This document shows positions 13,501-21,844 of a DNA stretch of 64,000 bases, piece after piece (the first letter of the stretch is position 1; the number at the start of each line of letters is the position of its first letter). This DNA comes from Dasyornis broadbenti (Eukaryota > Chordata > Aves > Passeriformes > Dasyornithidae): the NCBI GenBank assembly GCA_013397935.1, contig VZRN01002991.1, positions 1 to 64,000 of the forward strand. The letters are read 5' to 3'. The position numbers were made by a program, and so were the translations under genes. The notes under the pieces were generated by a model that saw nothing but the letters and a program-made list of their open reading frames with translations, did no database searches and was not told where the DNA came from.

Positions 13501-16500
13501 TTCTTTGTGATGGATATTTATAAGCAAAGTCCTGCCGCTGGCAGCATCACTCGGCACAATTTTTAAACTGAGAGTAAGACACCATGTATTTACCTCTGTG
13601 ATTAAAGTTAGAGGAGTTAATTAGTGTGGCCAATCAACTACAACAATAAAGCACAATAGTATTAAGCATGTTATCAAGCTATAGATGGATAAAAAAGATA
13701 GCATAACCATAAATATTCACATTTATACATAAGGTTAAATTTCCATGTATTACAAGAAAAGGAATAAAAACTTAATTGCTGCAGAACCTACAATTGTAGG
13801 CCAAGATTCTACAGCTGCACAACTTAATAAAAATTTATCTTGGTGTCAAATTGCCAGACTTTATCTTCTTAAAAATAAATATAGGGAGTTCATTTTCATG
13901 AACAAAACACAAAGACTGTGATTGAAGGCAGAAGCAAAGTGATGTTGGTTTTGTGCATTTGCCCAGTGCCTGAATTAATAATTCTAAAACTGATAACTGC
14001 ATCTGATTTTGTCCCTAACTGGAACTTTGAAAGTTCATTTTTTGAATAACTGTGTTTAGTATTACCTCACTCTTGTTAGACTTGCCTCCCTGTGTTGCTT
14101 CAGTCTGGCTCTCTGAATTACCATGTTCTAAAACACCAGGTTATTCCCCACTCCTGCCAGGACTGCAGCCTTCCTGGAGAATTCTTATGAAGGAACATAT
14201 TTGCAGTATGAGGATCAGCAGGAGAATCACAGCAGATAGTGGAGTGCAGTTGGGAAGAGAGCACAGAGTTAAGGGAAATGCCTCTCCTCCTCCTCCTCCT
14301 CCTCACAAAACTCCAAGGTTTACCCATGCCACATCTTTGGCCCAGATAATTAGACCCTTGAGGATTAGTTCTGGTACCAATTCAGTAATTCATCACCAGA
14401 CACCACACCACTTTGGTGCTTAAATTCAAACATTTCTTCAGGTGTCAAAAACTTCATTTTCTCTTATGCACAGGCTTGAAATCTGTACAGGAATGGCCCT
14501 TGATGTTGATTGCAGGTAAATAGGTACAAAAGTCTGACTGATCCACAGACCAAGAACAACCACTGGCAGAATTACGAAGTAGAAATTTTTTAAAGTAAGA
14601 ACCTTGCATTCTGTGGACACAAAGCAAGCAAATTAATTAGTAAATTTCTTCACTCAAATGCTTTACATATCCTTGTCCTTTTTTTAGCCTGGACCATGTA
14701 CCACGTGGACAATGCATTAAAATAAAGAAACAAAGACCCTGAGAAATGGAGCTTTGCTAGAAAAGAGAGTGTTGTATTCTGCTGTTCCTATGGGTCCTGT
14801 CCCGATACATGTCATAGAGTCTATGTGTCCTGTTCATTATTTTAAATTCAAACAATCATGACACTTAAAATATTAACACAAAAATTACTCCTCTGAATAA
14901 GACAACAATTTTTTTTGTTTGTTTTTATTCCATCAAAATGAAATAAATTTCAGGAAGGAAAACAAAATAGCAAACCCCTACACTTAAATTAATTTGAAAA
15001 ATTTTAACCATATTTTATGCAAATAGTGTTGATTAATTTCCCATTAAAATTTATGTTTTCTAGGAAAATTTTAAAACCTGAGGAAAATCCAAATGATATA
15101 TTTTTCTTAGGTAGACAGATTTAAAATACAGTATAAAATATAGTATGTTTATATGAATGGCCTATTTAAGATTAAATCCAAATTGTTATTTAATTTTTAC
15201 CTCCTCAGTTAGGTTTTTCCTTCAGTTTAGTTTTTTAAACTCCAATTGTTCACTTGATTTGTTTATGCAGGACAGAGTACAGTGGAGTAATATCTGTTGT
15301 GCCCTTGGTTCCAAGTGCTACGTGATTGCTGAAGATGCTGCCACACACATTTCCAAACTCAAAACTGACCAAAAGATAAACATAGCAAAGTGCAGTGGTG
15401 TTGTCCTAAAATACATTAACCAAACCAAGGTATCAGACCTCATAGAACTTACTGGAATTCTTGATGGTGAGTAAAAGGGGAAAGGCTGAAACCAAACCCT
15501 ACAAGCTACACTTGTAAATATTGCATCTTTTAATTTAATTGTTGACACTTCTAATTTAGAAAGCATTCCTCAGGAGAAACTGAAAGTCAAGTTTTGATGC
15601 ACAAATCTCTGTCCAGGAGCTTAAAACAGCATTCAAGGCTTCAACTATAGTCAATTGATACGCTGAAAATGTTTTGGATGTTGGTGCCCTTTGACACTGC
15701 AGCTAAGTGTCATGCACTTAGATATCAGAATTAAAGAAATAAAAGAGATGTGGTCAACTCATCTGAATTTTGACTAATACTAGTGTTAATATTTAAAAAT
15801 CCAAACAAGTCCAAACTGTTTAAAATTGCATTTATATAGATTATTGACTACATATTATTGAGCTTTTGTGGTAACAGTACTAAGAACCTGTGCAGTTTCT
15901 TATGTAAGGTTTCTCTTTGTATCACATTTTCTTTATTCACTTTTATACCCAAGGAATAGATGGATACATTTCATATAGAGAAGTTCTTTTCTTATTCCTT
16001 AAAAACACCCAGAATCACCATATCACAGCCAGCAACTAAAAGATTTCATTCAGTCAGGATGGTAAATTCTTTTTCACAGTGAAGAAAAATTATTACTATA
16101 GTGAGGAGCACACTTAAAATAAATAGCACAGCCTGATCTGACAGATCAGTGACAGACAGAGACTAGGACAGGATGTTAGATATCCTTTATCCATCTGAAA
16201 ATAAAGCAGAATGTTAATGCAGCAAACTAATATAATTCACTTTTTTATGAGACAGGTTTTACTCTTGTTTGTATTTAAGCTTGGATAGCCCAAGGGTAAA
16301 AAAAGAATGAGAAGTCCAAACAATTTCTGTGTCAAATATATAAAATATACTCTGATGAAGGTTTTCCCTCCTGTTATATATAGGTCAAAGACATATTACC
16401 ATATTAGGAAGTCCAGATGGAGAATCTTCAGATGAGAGCCTTGTGGATCTGGTAAGTATTGAAAGCTGTTCAATTGCAGAATTGCAAAAATACTGCTTTT

Positions 16501-19213
16501 AACATCTACTATTTTTTAAGGAGAAAGCCTTTTTGTGCTTGAGAAAGAAACAACATTTTACAAAATGGGCTTTTGCTAGAGAGTTGCTTTTTTTTCCCCA
16601 CAGAGAGTTGTTATTCTTTTGAGTTTAAAGAGAACACATAGGAAATTTGCCAAAGCAGGGCGTATATTCCAAAGTGTGTATGATCCATTTGCTTGCATTA
16701 GTTTATAAAAAGTTGTGAGTTAAAACATTCCTGCGTAGTAATAATCTGTTAAGCAAAAATTCTTAATGCTACGCTATTTAGTCTTTTGCAAATAAAATTT
16801 CATTGCATATGCCAGCGAAAATTACTGTTTGCATCCGGCAAATCTTTCATGGAGTGGTTTTATTTCCCCCGTTTTTCTCTGTGGAGAGATGAGGGTGTTA
16901 AATTAAAAGTAGGATACCGTGTTTAATTATTGAGGATGACTTCATTTCCCAAAGTGAGGCGTTTTACCACAGGCCCTCTCTCATTGCAGGCTGTTGGCCT
17001 GGGTGCCAGGTTTCTCAAGTTGGGAGGTCTGTCCCGCGGAGAAAGGGTGGCCAAATACAACCGGCTGCTGGCTATAGAGGAGGAACTGGCCGCGAATGGA
17101 ACGCTGCGTACGAGCTTCTTTCTTACTTTGTTTTCAGCCTGCCATGAATACGGGCACAAAGATTGCAGGGAGAATGATTGAAACTGCACCCCAGGAGGGA
17201 AGCCAAATCAAAAGGCTGTAAATAAGGGCTGACAAAAAAAACCTAGGATAGCACTTGCCACAATGTATATTGTTGTCCTAATGGATTATCTGTTTACTGA
17301 ATGTTAAAATAGACCCCTTCTTGAGGAGTAGCCTACATTAAGCTTTTTTCCCCAGAATTAATTGGTTGGAGTCTTGAAGCCCACGGTGCAAAAGGAACAA
17401 AACAAAACCCATGCATATAACGTGTCGAAAAGCTGCCAAAATGGAATTTTAGACCAAATACTCCACCTCCCTCGAGCCCCTAAACATATATTGCTAACAA
17501 AACTTCATTTCACAACCCTCTTTTGTATGCTACATTTCCAGCAAAATGTGTTTGGAAAGCTACAATTGCATGGGTAAGCCTTAAATAAAACCCAAGAAAA
17601 CCCCAAGCTGACGATGCACATTCAGCTTTAGCCACTTGTATGTATCTGCCTGCCTGTTTCAGGATCTGCATCTTCTTTTTACACTGTACCAAGGCACTGT
17701 TAAATGCTTAACAGTTCATTACAGCCACTTCTCACTTGCTCAGGTATCAATCAAGCCAGAATAAAGACATGCAGTCTGAAGGGGAGGCCAAGAAACAAGG
17801 AAGAAAGGAAGGAAGGGGTTTGTAGGAATTTTATTATGTCCAAGAAAAAGAAACATGAAGCAGAATTAAATCATTTTACCCTCTAGTTTCTAATAATTTT
17901 CAGTGTTCTATATGTAAGGTAGCAGGACTTGACATGCACACTATAGAACAAAGTTTTTAGTTGAAAATTCTTTTATTGAAAATATTTTGAGCTTTTTGAA
18001 ATCACCCCCTTGCTCATAAATAATCATTGTAAAAAATAGAAACACAGACAGAAATTCTCTTTTTTTTCCTAAGAGTTTCACAGAATGCACTTTTCAAAAA
18101 CAAGATAGATAATTATAGAACTATGAATTTTAACTGCCTTAGCAGTATTAATATATTCCCTCCTCAAATGGTATAGTCTAAACAAAAGCTCTTGAGTCTG
18201 ACAAATATTTAGACCTATATCTGATGAAATGAAACAGCAACAATCCCCGACACAGTTAATCATTTGGCAGAAATAAGACCCAGTACCTAAATCAACAGCA
18301 GGGAAATAGTGAGAGAGCAGGTCTGAGCTGCATACCAAGCTCTTCATTTGGCTGGGCTGGAGCTGGGAATACACTGGAGAGCCTGTGCCGAGGGCACTCT
18401 AAGTGGCTCATGGCTGGGAGGTGACACTGGCCCATCAGGAGTGCCCCCAGAGCGTGTGCGGGGCTCGGCAGCATCCAGGATTATCCAGGCTCTCCCATTG
18501 CCTGGCCCCTCTGCTTTGCGCAGTTCAGAGCAGCCCCGGTGGCCGTGAGGTGCCAACCCCAGCTCCGCCTGCACGGTGGGTGCCCTGCTGTCACCTCGCA
18601 GGGACACCGGGCTCAGAGGCACCCAGGGGTGGGGTGGGCATCGTGTAAGTGGCAAAACGGAGCTGGGTGGTGAGGGCAGGGATGGAGAAAGAGTCACAGA
18701 GCTGGGAAAAACCTGTGAGAACTGTTAGTGAGAGTCACTGTGAACTGCTAGTTATGGGATCAGTACTGGGACAGGGGCTTCCATGAGGCAGAGGTGAGGC
18801 AGGGTCAGCTGATAGGAACTTTGCCAAGAGCACCAGGGCAGAGGGAAAAAGAAATAAGGCAGCAAGGTGAGATGGCCAGTGAAGAAAGGAATGCAATAAA
18901 TACCCCAGCTCAGGCTGATGTGCACCATGTCCTGATCCTCTAATCAAAGTGCTCCTTTCTTTCTTAAGACCGGACTTTTAAAGGTGCTTCAACTCTTGCG
19001 GTTGAAAGAACCACAACTCTTGTGGTTCAAGCATCGTGTGGTATTTTAAAACAAGTGTGCAGCAGAGAACATTACAACCATCCTGATTACAGCAAAGAAG
19101 CTGCTTTTTTCTCTTCTATTTCAGGTGAAGCAAAACTTGAAATTGATCTTCCTGAAAAATCACAGCCAGAAGAAAAAGCTCCTGATGTGCTTCCTGCCCC
19201 AGAGCAGGATTAG
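1299..19213 (+). CDS. ENO4: ENO4 (enolase 4), complete coding span, 14 exons
   Basis: Joining 14 GT-AG exons gives an uninterrupted 597-residue protein; human ENO4 is a little longer (about 625). Residues 1-60 are a helical non-enolase N-terminus. The enolase N-domain starts near residue 63 (GRKILDGVGQPTLEVEL matches the enolase DSRGNPTVEV region). A charged Lys/Glu/Pro insert fills about 158-205. The barrel follows, with SLAIAKAGA (exon 5), LAINCAAHELMD (exon 9), ALIDPL (exon 10), VVLKYINQ (exon 11) and LKLGGLSRGERVAKYN (exon 13). Known of the family: ENO4 is expressed mainly in male germ cells and is needed for normal sperm flagellar structure and motility. Catalytic status is doubtful because several active-site residues are replaced. 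Exons 6-10 all start and end in phase 0, so each could be skipped without a frameshift. It converges on SHTN1, as in mammals. I infer orthology from sequence plus synteny and am very confident. Confidence 0.95.
1578..1690 (+). repeat. 40-bp minisatellite, about 3 copies
   Basis: Units begin at 1578, 1618 and 1658, sharing the core ctcggcctctctgtgctgac followed by gattggggtgca. Copies 1 and 2 differ at a few positions; copy 3 diverges after its first 30 bases. The period is exactly 40, so the frame shifts at each unit and the array is not coding. Confidence 0.92.
2560..2607 (-). mobile_element. CR1 LINE 3' tail fragment (antisense)
   Basis: Contains the CR1 terminal octamer-like repeat in reverse complement (atcatagaatcatagaat), followed by a decayed ggaaaagatccataa segment matching how CR1 3' ends read on the opposite strand. 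The 5' part is absent, as usual for truncated insertions. It lies about 100 bp upstream of ENO4 exon 2. Confidence 0.7.
2707..2835 (+). CDS. ENO4: ENO4 exon 2 (residues 47-89)
   Basis: 43 codons, phase 0 at both ends, acceptor tttaag, donor gtatga. Begins ANYLSEFSKAPVICKLVG and completes the N-terminal helical segment. It then enters the enolase N-domain with GRKILDGVGQPTLEVELYC, the counterpart of the conserved enolase IFDSRGNPTVEV strand. The Ser-Arg of that motif is Gly-Val here. Confidence 0.95.
2836..4035 (+). other. ENO4: ENO4 intron 2
   Basis: 1200 bp of AT-rich sequence with no repeat family, tandem array or open frame I can support. It ends in a T-rich tract and tttttgcag. Confidence 0.7.
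4036..4226 (+). CDS. ENO4: ENO4 exon 3 (residues 90-153)
   Basis: 191 nt; acceptor ttttttgcag, donor gtaggt. Encodes RICSIVIASHSQIPENAF then ETIEADEKERNDSVCTAVEWVN, aligning with human CSVVISTHFEVHENALPE. This covers the enolase catalytic-loop region (SGASTG in true enolases, ASHSQI here). The last two bases form a split Gly codon with exon 4. Confidence 0.94.
4227..5096 (+). other. ENO4: ENO4 intron 3
   Basis: 870 bp. Nothing recognised beyond AT-rich sequence and a short direct repeat (cacgtgtctacttgtcacgtgtcta) near 5031-5054. Confidence 0.7.
5097..5239 (+). CDS. ENO4: ENO4 exon 4 (residues 154-200), charged linker
   Basis: 143 nt; acceptor cttccctcag. The donor is a weak GT (gttttac), but it joins exon 5 in frame and matches human GQKPG|RKD. 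Encodes EYFANKVEEKKEIEKQEQEG followed by a Pro-rich, then Lys-rich stretch ending KRGKP. This is the low-complexity insert that splits the enolase N-domain in ENO4; human has a longer proline run at the same place. Confidence 0.9.
5240..6896 (+). other. ENO4: ENO4 intron 4 with purine-rich block
   Basis: 1657 bp. From about 5478 to 5790 the + strand is strongly purine-rich (A/G runs, gaaagaaagaaagaa), giving long pseudo-open frames on the minus strand. The remainder is AT-rich with no recognised element. Confidence 0.7.
5478..5790 (+). repeat. Purine-rich low-complexity block
   Basis: About 310 bp in which + strand bases are mostly A and G, with imperfect GAAA and GGAA units and few pyrimidine interruptions. 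Inside ENO4 intron 4. No protein resemblance in any frame. Confidence 0.75.
6897..7066 (+). CDS. ENO4: ENO4 exon 5 (residues 201-257)
   Basis: 170 nt; acceptor ctgtag, donor gtacac. After KKMSGEEKRIPPAEPAES it encodes SLAIGGISLAIAKAGATI and VPLYLYIALLKHDQ, the clear counterpart of enolase GANAILGVSLAVCKAGA and VPLYRHIADL. This is one of the best-conserved enolase blocks in the protein. Ends in phase 0. Confidence 0.96.
7288..7419 (+). CDS. ENO4: ENO4 exon 6 (residues 258-301)
   Basis: 44 codons, phase 0/0, acceptor aatcacag, donor gtacaa. LPLPMVTLLNCEKNSPAKLK replaces enolase LPVPxxNVLNGGSHAG; the catalytic-loop His of GSHAG is missing. VKEVMLIP keeps the acidic residue equivalent to yeast Glu168 (Glu288 here). 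Human ENO4 also lacks the GGSHAG motif. Confidence 0.95.
7420..8827 (+). other. ENO4: ENO4 intron 6
   Basis: 1408 bp, AT-rich, with a poly-T run near 8370-8382. No repeat family or gene recognised. Confidence 0.7.
8828..8893 (+). CDS. ENO4: ENO4 exon 7 (residues 302-323)
   Basis: 22 codons, phase 0/0, acceptor gatttcag, donor gtacaa. Encodes an amphipathic helix (GIERVLDIQKEMTRVLES) aligned with human GVEMLMEMQKHINKIIEM and with the enolase helix FxEAxRxGxEVYHNLK. Confidence 0.93.
8894..9588 (+). other. ENO4: ENO4 intron 7
   Basis: 695 bp with no recognisable element; a pyrimidine-rich tract precedes the acceptor. Confidence 0.7.
9589..9648 (+). CDS. ENO4: ENO4 exon 8 (residues 324-343), basic linker
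   Basis: 20 codons, phase 0/0, acceptor tcctacag, donor gtaaga. Encodes PYPPADSKRGKAHNSGKKAP, matching the human basic linker PSPPKAETKKGHDGSKRG in composition and position. It stands where true enolases carry KxYGxxxxNVGDEGG, so the catalytic Glu211 motif is absent. Confidence 0.88.
9649..11444 (+). other. ENO4: ENO4 intron 8
   Basis: 1796 bp, AT-rich. I see no transposable element, RNA gene or supported open frame in it. Confidence 0.7.
11445..11612 (+). CDS. ENO4: ENO4 exon 9 (residues 344-399)
   Basis: 56 codons, phase 0/0, acceptor ctgctttcag, donor gtaagt. ISHLGCLTTGYDTLEQLLLL aligns with human MSHLGCLTINCDSIEQPLLL. DVYLAINCAAHELMDY matches enolase KIGLDCASSEFF, but the metal-binding Asp (yeast Asp246) is Asn390. 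Human ENO4 has Asn there too, so this is a family trait rather than a sequencing error. Confidence 0.96.
11613..12884 (+). other. ENO4: ENO4 intron 9 with assembly gap
   Basis: 1272 bp. Contains a poly-T run (about 11811-11826) and a short run of Ns (12366-12398). No other element recognised. Confidence 0.7.
12366..12398. other. Assembly gap (33 N)
   Basis: Thirty-three undetermined bases, preceded by a T run and followed by an A run. The flanks suggest a homopolymer or hairpin that defeated sequencing. It is intronic and does not affect the ENO4 reading frame. Confidence 0.95.
12885..13010 (+). CDS. ENO4: ENO4 exon 10 (residues 400-441)
   Basis: 42 codons, phase 0/0, acceptor tttctag, donor gtaaga. 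DRGKYEILTGTFKSPDEMV aligns with human NKGKYEVIMGTYKNAAEMV. FPFIIALIDPLRKED matches enolase YPIVSIEDPFAEDD, with Ile435 replacing the metal-ligand Glu (yeast Glu295). Confidence 0.96.
13011..15270 (+). other. ENO4: ENO4 intron 10
   Basis: 2260 bp, the longest ENO4 intron here. Holds a CTC/TCC microsatellite at about 14284-14304; otherwise AT-rich with nothing recognised. Confidence 0.7.
14284..14304 (+). repeat. (TCC)n microsatellite
   Basis: About seven uninterrupted tcc units, in ENO4 intron 10. Confidence 0.85.
15271..15466 (+). CDS. ENO4: ENO4 exon 11 (residues 442-506)
   Basis: 196 nt; acceptor tttatgcag, donor gtgagt; ends with one base of a split Gly codon. VQWSNICCALGSKCYVIAED matches enolase WSHFFKTAGIQIVADD, with Glu462 at the metal-ligand Asp320 position. 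GVVLKYINQTKVSDLIEL matches LLLKVNQIGTLSESI and keeps the catalytic Lys (yeast Lys345) as Lys488. Confidence 0.96.
15467..16383 (+). other. ENO4: ENO4 intron 11
   Basis: 917 bp, AT-rich; no element recognised. Confidence 0.7.
16384..16451 (+). CDS. ENO4: ENO4 exon 12 (residues 507-529)
   Basis: 68 nt; acceptor atatatag, donor gtaagt. Encodes HITILGSPDGESSDESLVDL, matching human HITVFGSTEGESSDDSLVDL and enolase VSHRSGETEDTFIADL. The catalytic His (yeast His373) is Ser516 and the following Arg is Pro517; GE and the acidic helix start are kept. Confidence 0.95.
16452..16989 (+). other. ENO4: ENO4 intron 12
   Basis: 538 bp; no element recognised. Confidence 0.7.
16990..17107 (+). CDS. ENO4: ENO4 exon 13 (residues 530-568)
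   Basis: 118 nt; acceptor cattgcag, donor gtacga. AVGLGARFLKLGGLSRGERV then AKYNRLLAIEEEL is nearly identical to human and to enolase GQIKTGAPARSERLAKxNQLLRIEEEL. Catalytic Lys (yeast Lys396) is conserved as Lys539. Its GC content is higher than in neighbouring exons. It ends with one base of a split codon. Confidence 0.95.
17108..19124 (+). other. ENO4: ENO4 intron 13
   Basis: 2017 bp. A GC-rich patch occupies about 18350-18660 in an AT-rich setting, open on both strands but without recognisable protein. A further in-frame exon could hide here, since the human C-terminus is longer, but I could not identify one. Confidence 0.6.
19125..19213 (+). CDS. ENO4: ENO4 terminal exon 14 (residues 569-597, stop)
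   Basis: 89 nt; acceptor ctatttcag; its phase fits exon 13 exactly (c|gt gives Arg569). Encodes EAKLEIDLPEKSQPEEKAPD followed by VLPAPEQD and stop tag at 19211-19213. The acidic, Pro-containing tail resembles the human tail only in composition and is about 25 residues shorter. Exact 3' structure is therefore less certain than the rest. Reading through the exon 13 donor would instead give a 19-residue tail ending at about 17181. Confidence 0.75.
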
Positions 19214-19326
19214 CTGCCTCCACAGCTCTCAGCCAGCCTGCTCAGCTCCCAGAGAACAGCACACTAACCTAGGCTGTCAATATTAACTTTGGGATAAATT
19301 TCTAAGAAAAAAAAGCATTTTACTAA

Positions 19327-19424
19327 GAAACTCATATATTAACTATTCCTAAATCCACTTATTTTCATTCTAGTATGAAACCCATATATTAAATTTTCCC
19401 TAATCCATTTATTTTCAAGCATTT
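19327..19424 (+). repeat. 50-bp imperfect tandem duplication
   Basis: Copy 1 begins gaaactcatatattaac at 19327, copy 2 gaaacccatatattaaa at 19377. Both continue through a shared ctaatccaxttattttca segment. About 80% identical by eye. Located about 115 bp after the ENO4 stop, so likely in its 3' UTR. Confidence 0.88.
19388..19393 (+). terminator. ENO4: Candidate ENO4 poly(A) signal (ATTAAA)
   Basis: ATTAAA variant hexamer 175 bp after the stop, within the duplicated segment. A canonical AATAAA occurs only further on (20419-20424). Choice between them cannot be made from sequence alone. Confidence 0.3.
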
Positions 19425-19672
19425 CAGCCAAATATCTCTAAGAGATATCAAACACTGGCTTCTCTTTTCCCAGGAACCCCCATCTTCAGTGAAACCAAGT
19501 TAACTGAGCAATGACTATAGCCTGAAAATACCATAAAATTCTGTGCTGCATTTACAAATTGACAAAACAAATACCACTGTGTTAAGTCCAAAACTAAATG
19601 TTTGTTTTGGGAAAATCAAAATCTCTCTCCGTACAAAGAGCAAGCTGTTGACAAACAGTTAAAAAAAAAAAA

Positions 19673-19673
19673 N
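19673..19673. other. Single undetermined base in a poly-A run
   Basis: One N interrupts an A homopolymer in the 3' flank of ENO4, most likely a homopolymer-length ambiguity. Confidence 0.95.
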
Positions 19674-21200
19674 AAAAACCCAGAACACCACATTTTACAA
19701 AAAAACAAAGGCCTTGACTGTTATGTTGCTCCATCCCCCCATACCCCCTTCAATCCTGCTCTGAGATCCAGCCGGCAAAGGAGATTTTGCTCCAGTTGTA
19801 GTCATCAAGACAAGTGCATCAGTGCAAACCCCAAATGTGGGCACAGAGCTGCGACTGGCACCAGTAGGAGGCCTGCTCCAGTCAGAAGCAGGGAGTAACA
19901 AGTCAATTCCACAAGGTCTGGGAAACTTGTCAGGAGTCTTTTTAATAAGCAACAATGAAAAGTTAAAGAAATAATTTATGTTTTAGGTAACAAAACAGTT
20001 TAAGTAAAAGAAATGCTTCTTGAAAAACTTCTGAGTTTTGTATAATTTCAAAATTTGAACATATAATACAGCAGCAAAAATTTGAGGGGGAAATACATAT
20101 ATGAAATTTTGCATTTTAAATTCAGTGTAACAGACAACTAAGTGAAAAGTTAACAACCAGAACCAACTGCCCCCAAGAAATGAAAATATCAGTGAGAGAC
20201 AAATTTCCCCAAGTTTATGAACTGTATGTAATTCAGTAATTAGATCAAGTCCAAGATTTTTGTAGCAAACATGCAAAAACCACCAAAATAGATGTGAAAC
20301 CACCACACTCATTACTATCATTTTATTTTTAGGAAAAGCACCAGACAGTTGCATGCAGAGCCAAACCAACAAACTCAGAACATTCATCCTTCAATACTAT
20401 CACTGTTTCAAATAATTAAATAAAAAAGAATCCAAGTGCATTCATGTACGTGCCCACCCAATTTCAGTTACACCAATCTTTAGGTAAATCCCTGATTCCA
20501 TTTGTTCATTAAAAGAGAATGAGATCCTGTGTTCAATTTAAAAAGAGACTACAATGGAATGTGAGTTGGCAGTGGAGCAAATCAATGATGTTCCTATCTC
20601 ACCGTGGTCATAGGAAATAAGGGCTGAGGGAAACTGGGATTTGTGTTATCAAATACAGACACCTGAAGTGTCACCTAATAAAGAAATTAATGCCACCAAT
20701 GTGTGACAGGTTCAAATCAAGGGCTCATTTGTTAGCACTGAGAGCTTTCAGCTGGGAGTTCTCAGAATGCCAATTCCCAATAACTTGCAATCCTAGAATG
20801 AATCCCAAATACAGCCCATACCCACTGGAGCCTAAGGCAATTTATTTTTGTGCAGCAGTAAAAACAGACTCCAGTTGCAGCAGTTCCAAAAGTTGCTGTG
20901 TAACATTGAAACAAAACCCAGGAGTGAGTCCTCCCTGGCAAAGTTTTTCATCCAAGTGAGAGCACTAATCCCAGCCCACAGACCCCTGATTCTGGCTATC
21001 ACTGCCAAAAATCTCAGTACCACGATGAGATGCTGCACTGCCTCTGCTCTTCAGTCTCTCTTCCCTGGCAATCTGAGACAGAAGGGTTGTGCTTGTGCTT
21101 TTCATTTCCTCCCTGTGTGGGGACAGCAGTCAGGGGACCAACAAGATCTTGGTTTAAGCGGGTATCAAAATATCTTTAGAGCAATGTGTCTAAACACATT

Positions 21201-21206
21201 TTTATT
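21201..21206 (-). terminator. SHTN1: Candidate SHTN1 poly(A) signal (AATAAA)
   Basis: Reads AATAAA on the minus strand, about 430 nt after the SHTN1 stop, with T/G-rich sequence beyond it (tgttgg). Further minus-strand AATAAA hexamers at 20841-20846 and 20322-20327 could give longer 3' UTRs. Confidence 0.4.
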
Positions 21207-21633
21207 AATAATTAGTAACACCCTCCCCCATACTGAAGCTGATGAGGGTGTAATCACTTACAGGGTCTAACCCAAACCTGTCCAACTCAAGAGGGATGCA
21301 AGGGGCTTCTGGCAAGCTTTGGAACAGACCTTTAGCAAGGCATCTTCTCAATAAAAGAAGACTTTAAAAAGCCTTTTCAAATCCATTTTTAAAGGTAACT
21401 GACACTATCTAAGAAATTAATAACCATACCTGCAAAATTAAAATAGGAAAGGGATTTTGAGTGACACATAGTTATTTAACACTTCAGTGCATATAACAAA
21501 ACTGCATACAAAAGACCATTTCAATCTGTATTACTTCTGTCTGGAGTACGGACCATAGCCCCTAGTAACACACCTAAGCAATTCACATGTCCAGATAATG
21601 ATTCCCAAAAGTTACAGCCTTTCAGAGTAACAA

Positions 21634-21844
21634 TTAACAGTTAGAACTATCTGTTTCTTTTATTTTCCCGGCATTTGTTTCTTTAGGCAGTGGTTTGCTT
21701 TTTTCTTCTTTCACTTTGTTCTGATTCAGGGCGTTTTCGGACATCTGATCCCCACTGGTGGACACAGGATCTAAAACTACCACGGATTCGGTCTCTTTTT
21801 CACTGCTGGAAGCTTTTCTTGTAAATTCTGTGTGACTAGTTGAT
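21634..21844 (-). CDS. SHTN1: SHTN1 terminal exon (69 residues plus stop)
   Basis: Acceptor ttcctctag; stop taa at 21634-21636. Encodes STSHTEFTRKASSSEKETES, VVVLDPVSTSGDQ, a Lys/Glu-rich stretch and the terminal KIKETDSSNC. VVVLDPVST and ETDSSNC are identical to human; the middle has diverged. Confidence 0.96.

Larger units (their letters stand above)
19214..21633. other. Shared 3' flank between ENO4 and SHTN1
   Basis: Stop codons of the two convergent genes are 2420 bp apart. This must contain both 3' UTRs. No third gene or transposable element is recognised. It holds a 50-bp tandem duplication (19327-19424), a poly-A run with one N (19661-19678) and candidate poly(A) signals. Confidence 0.8.
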
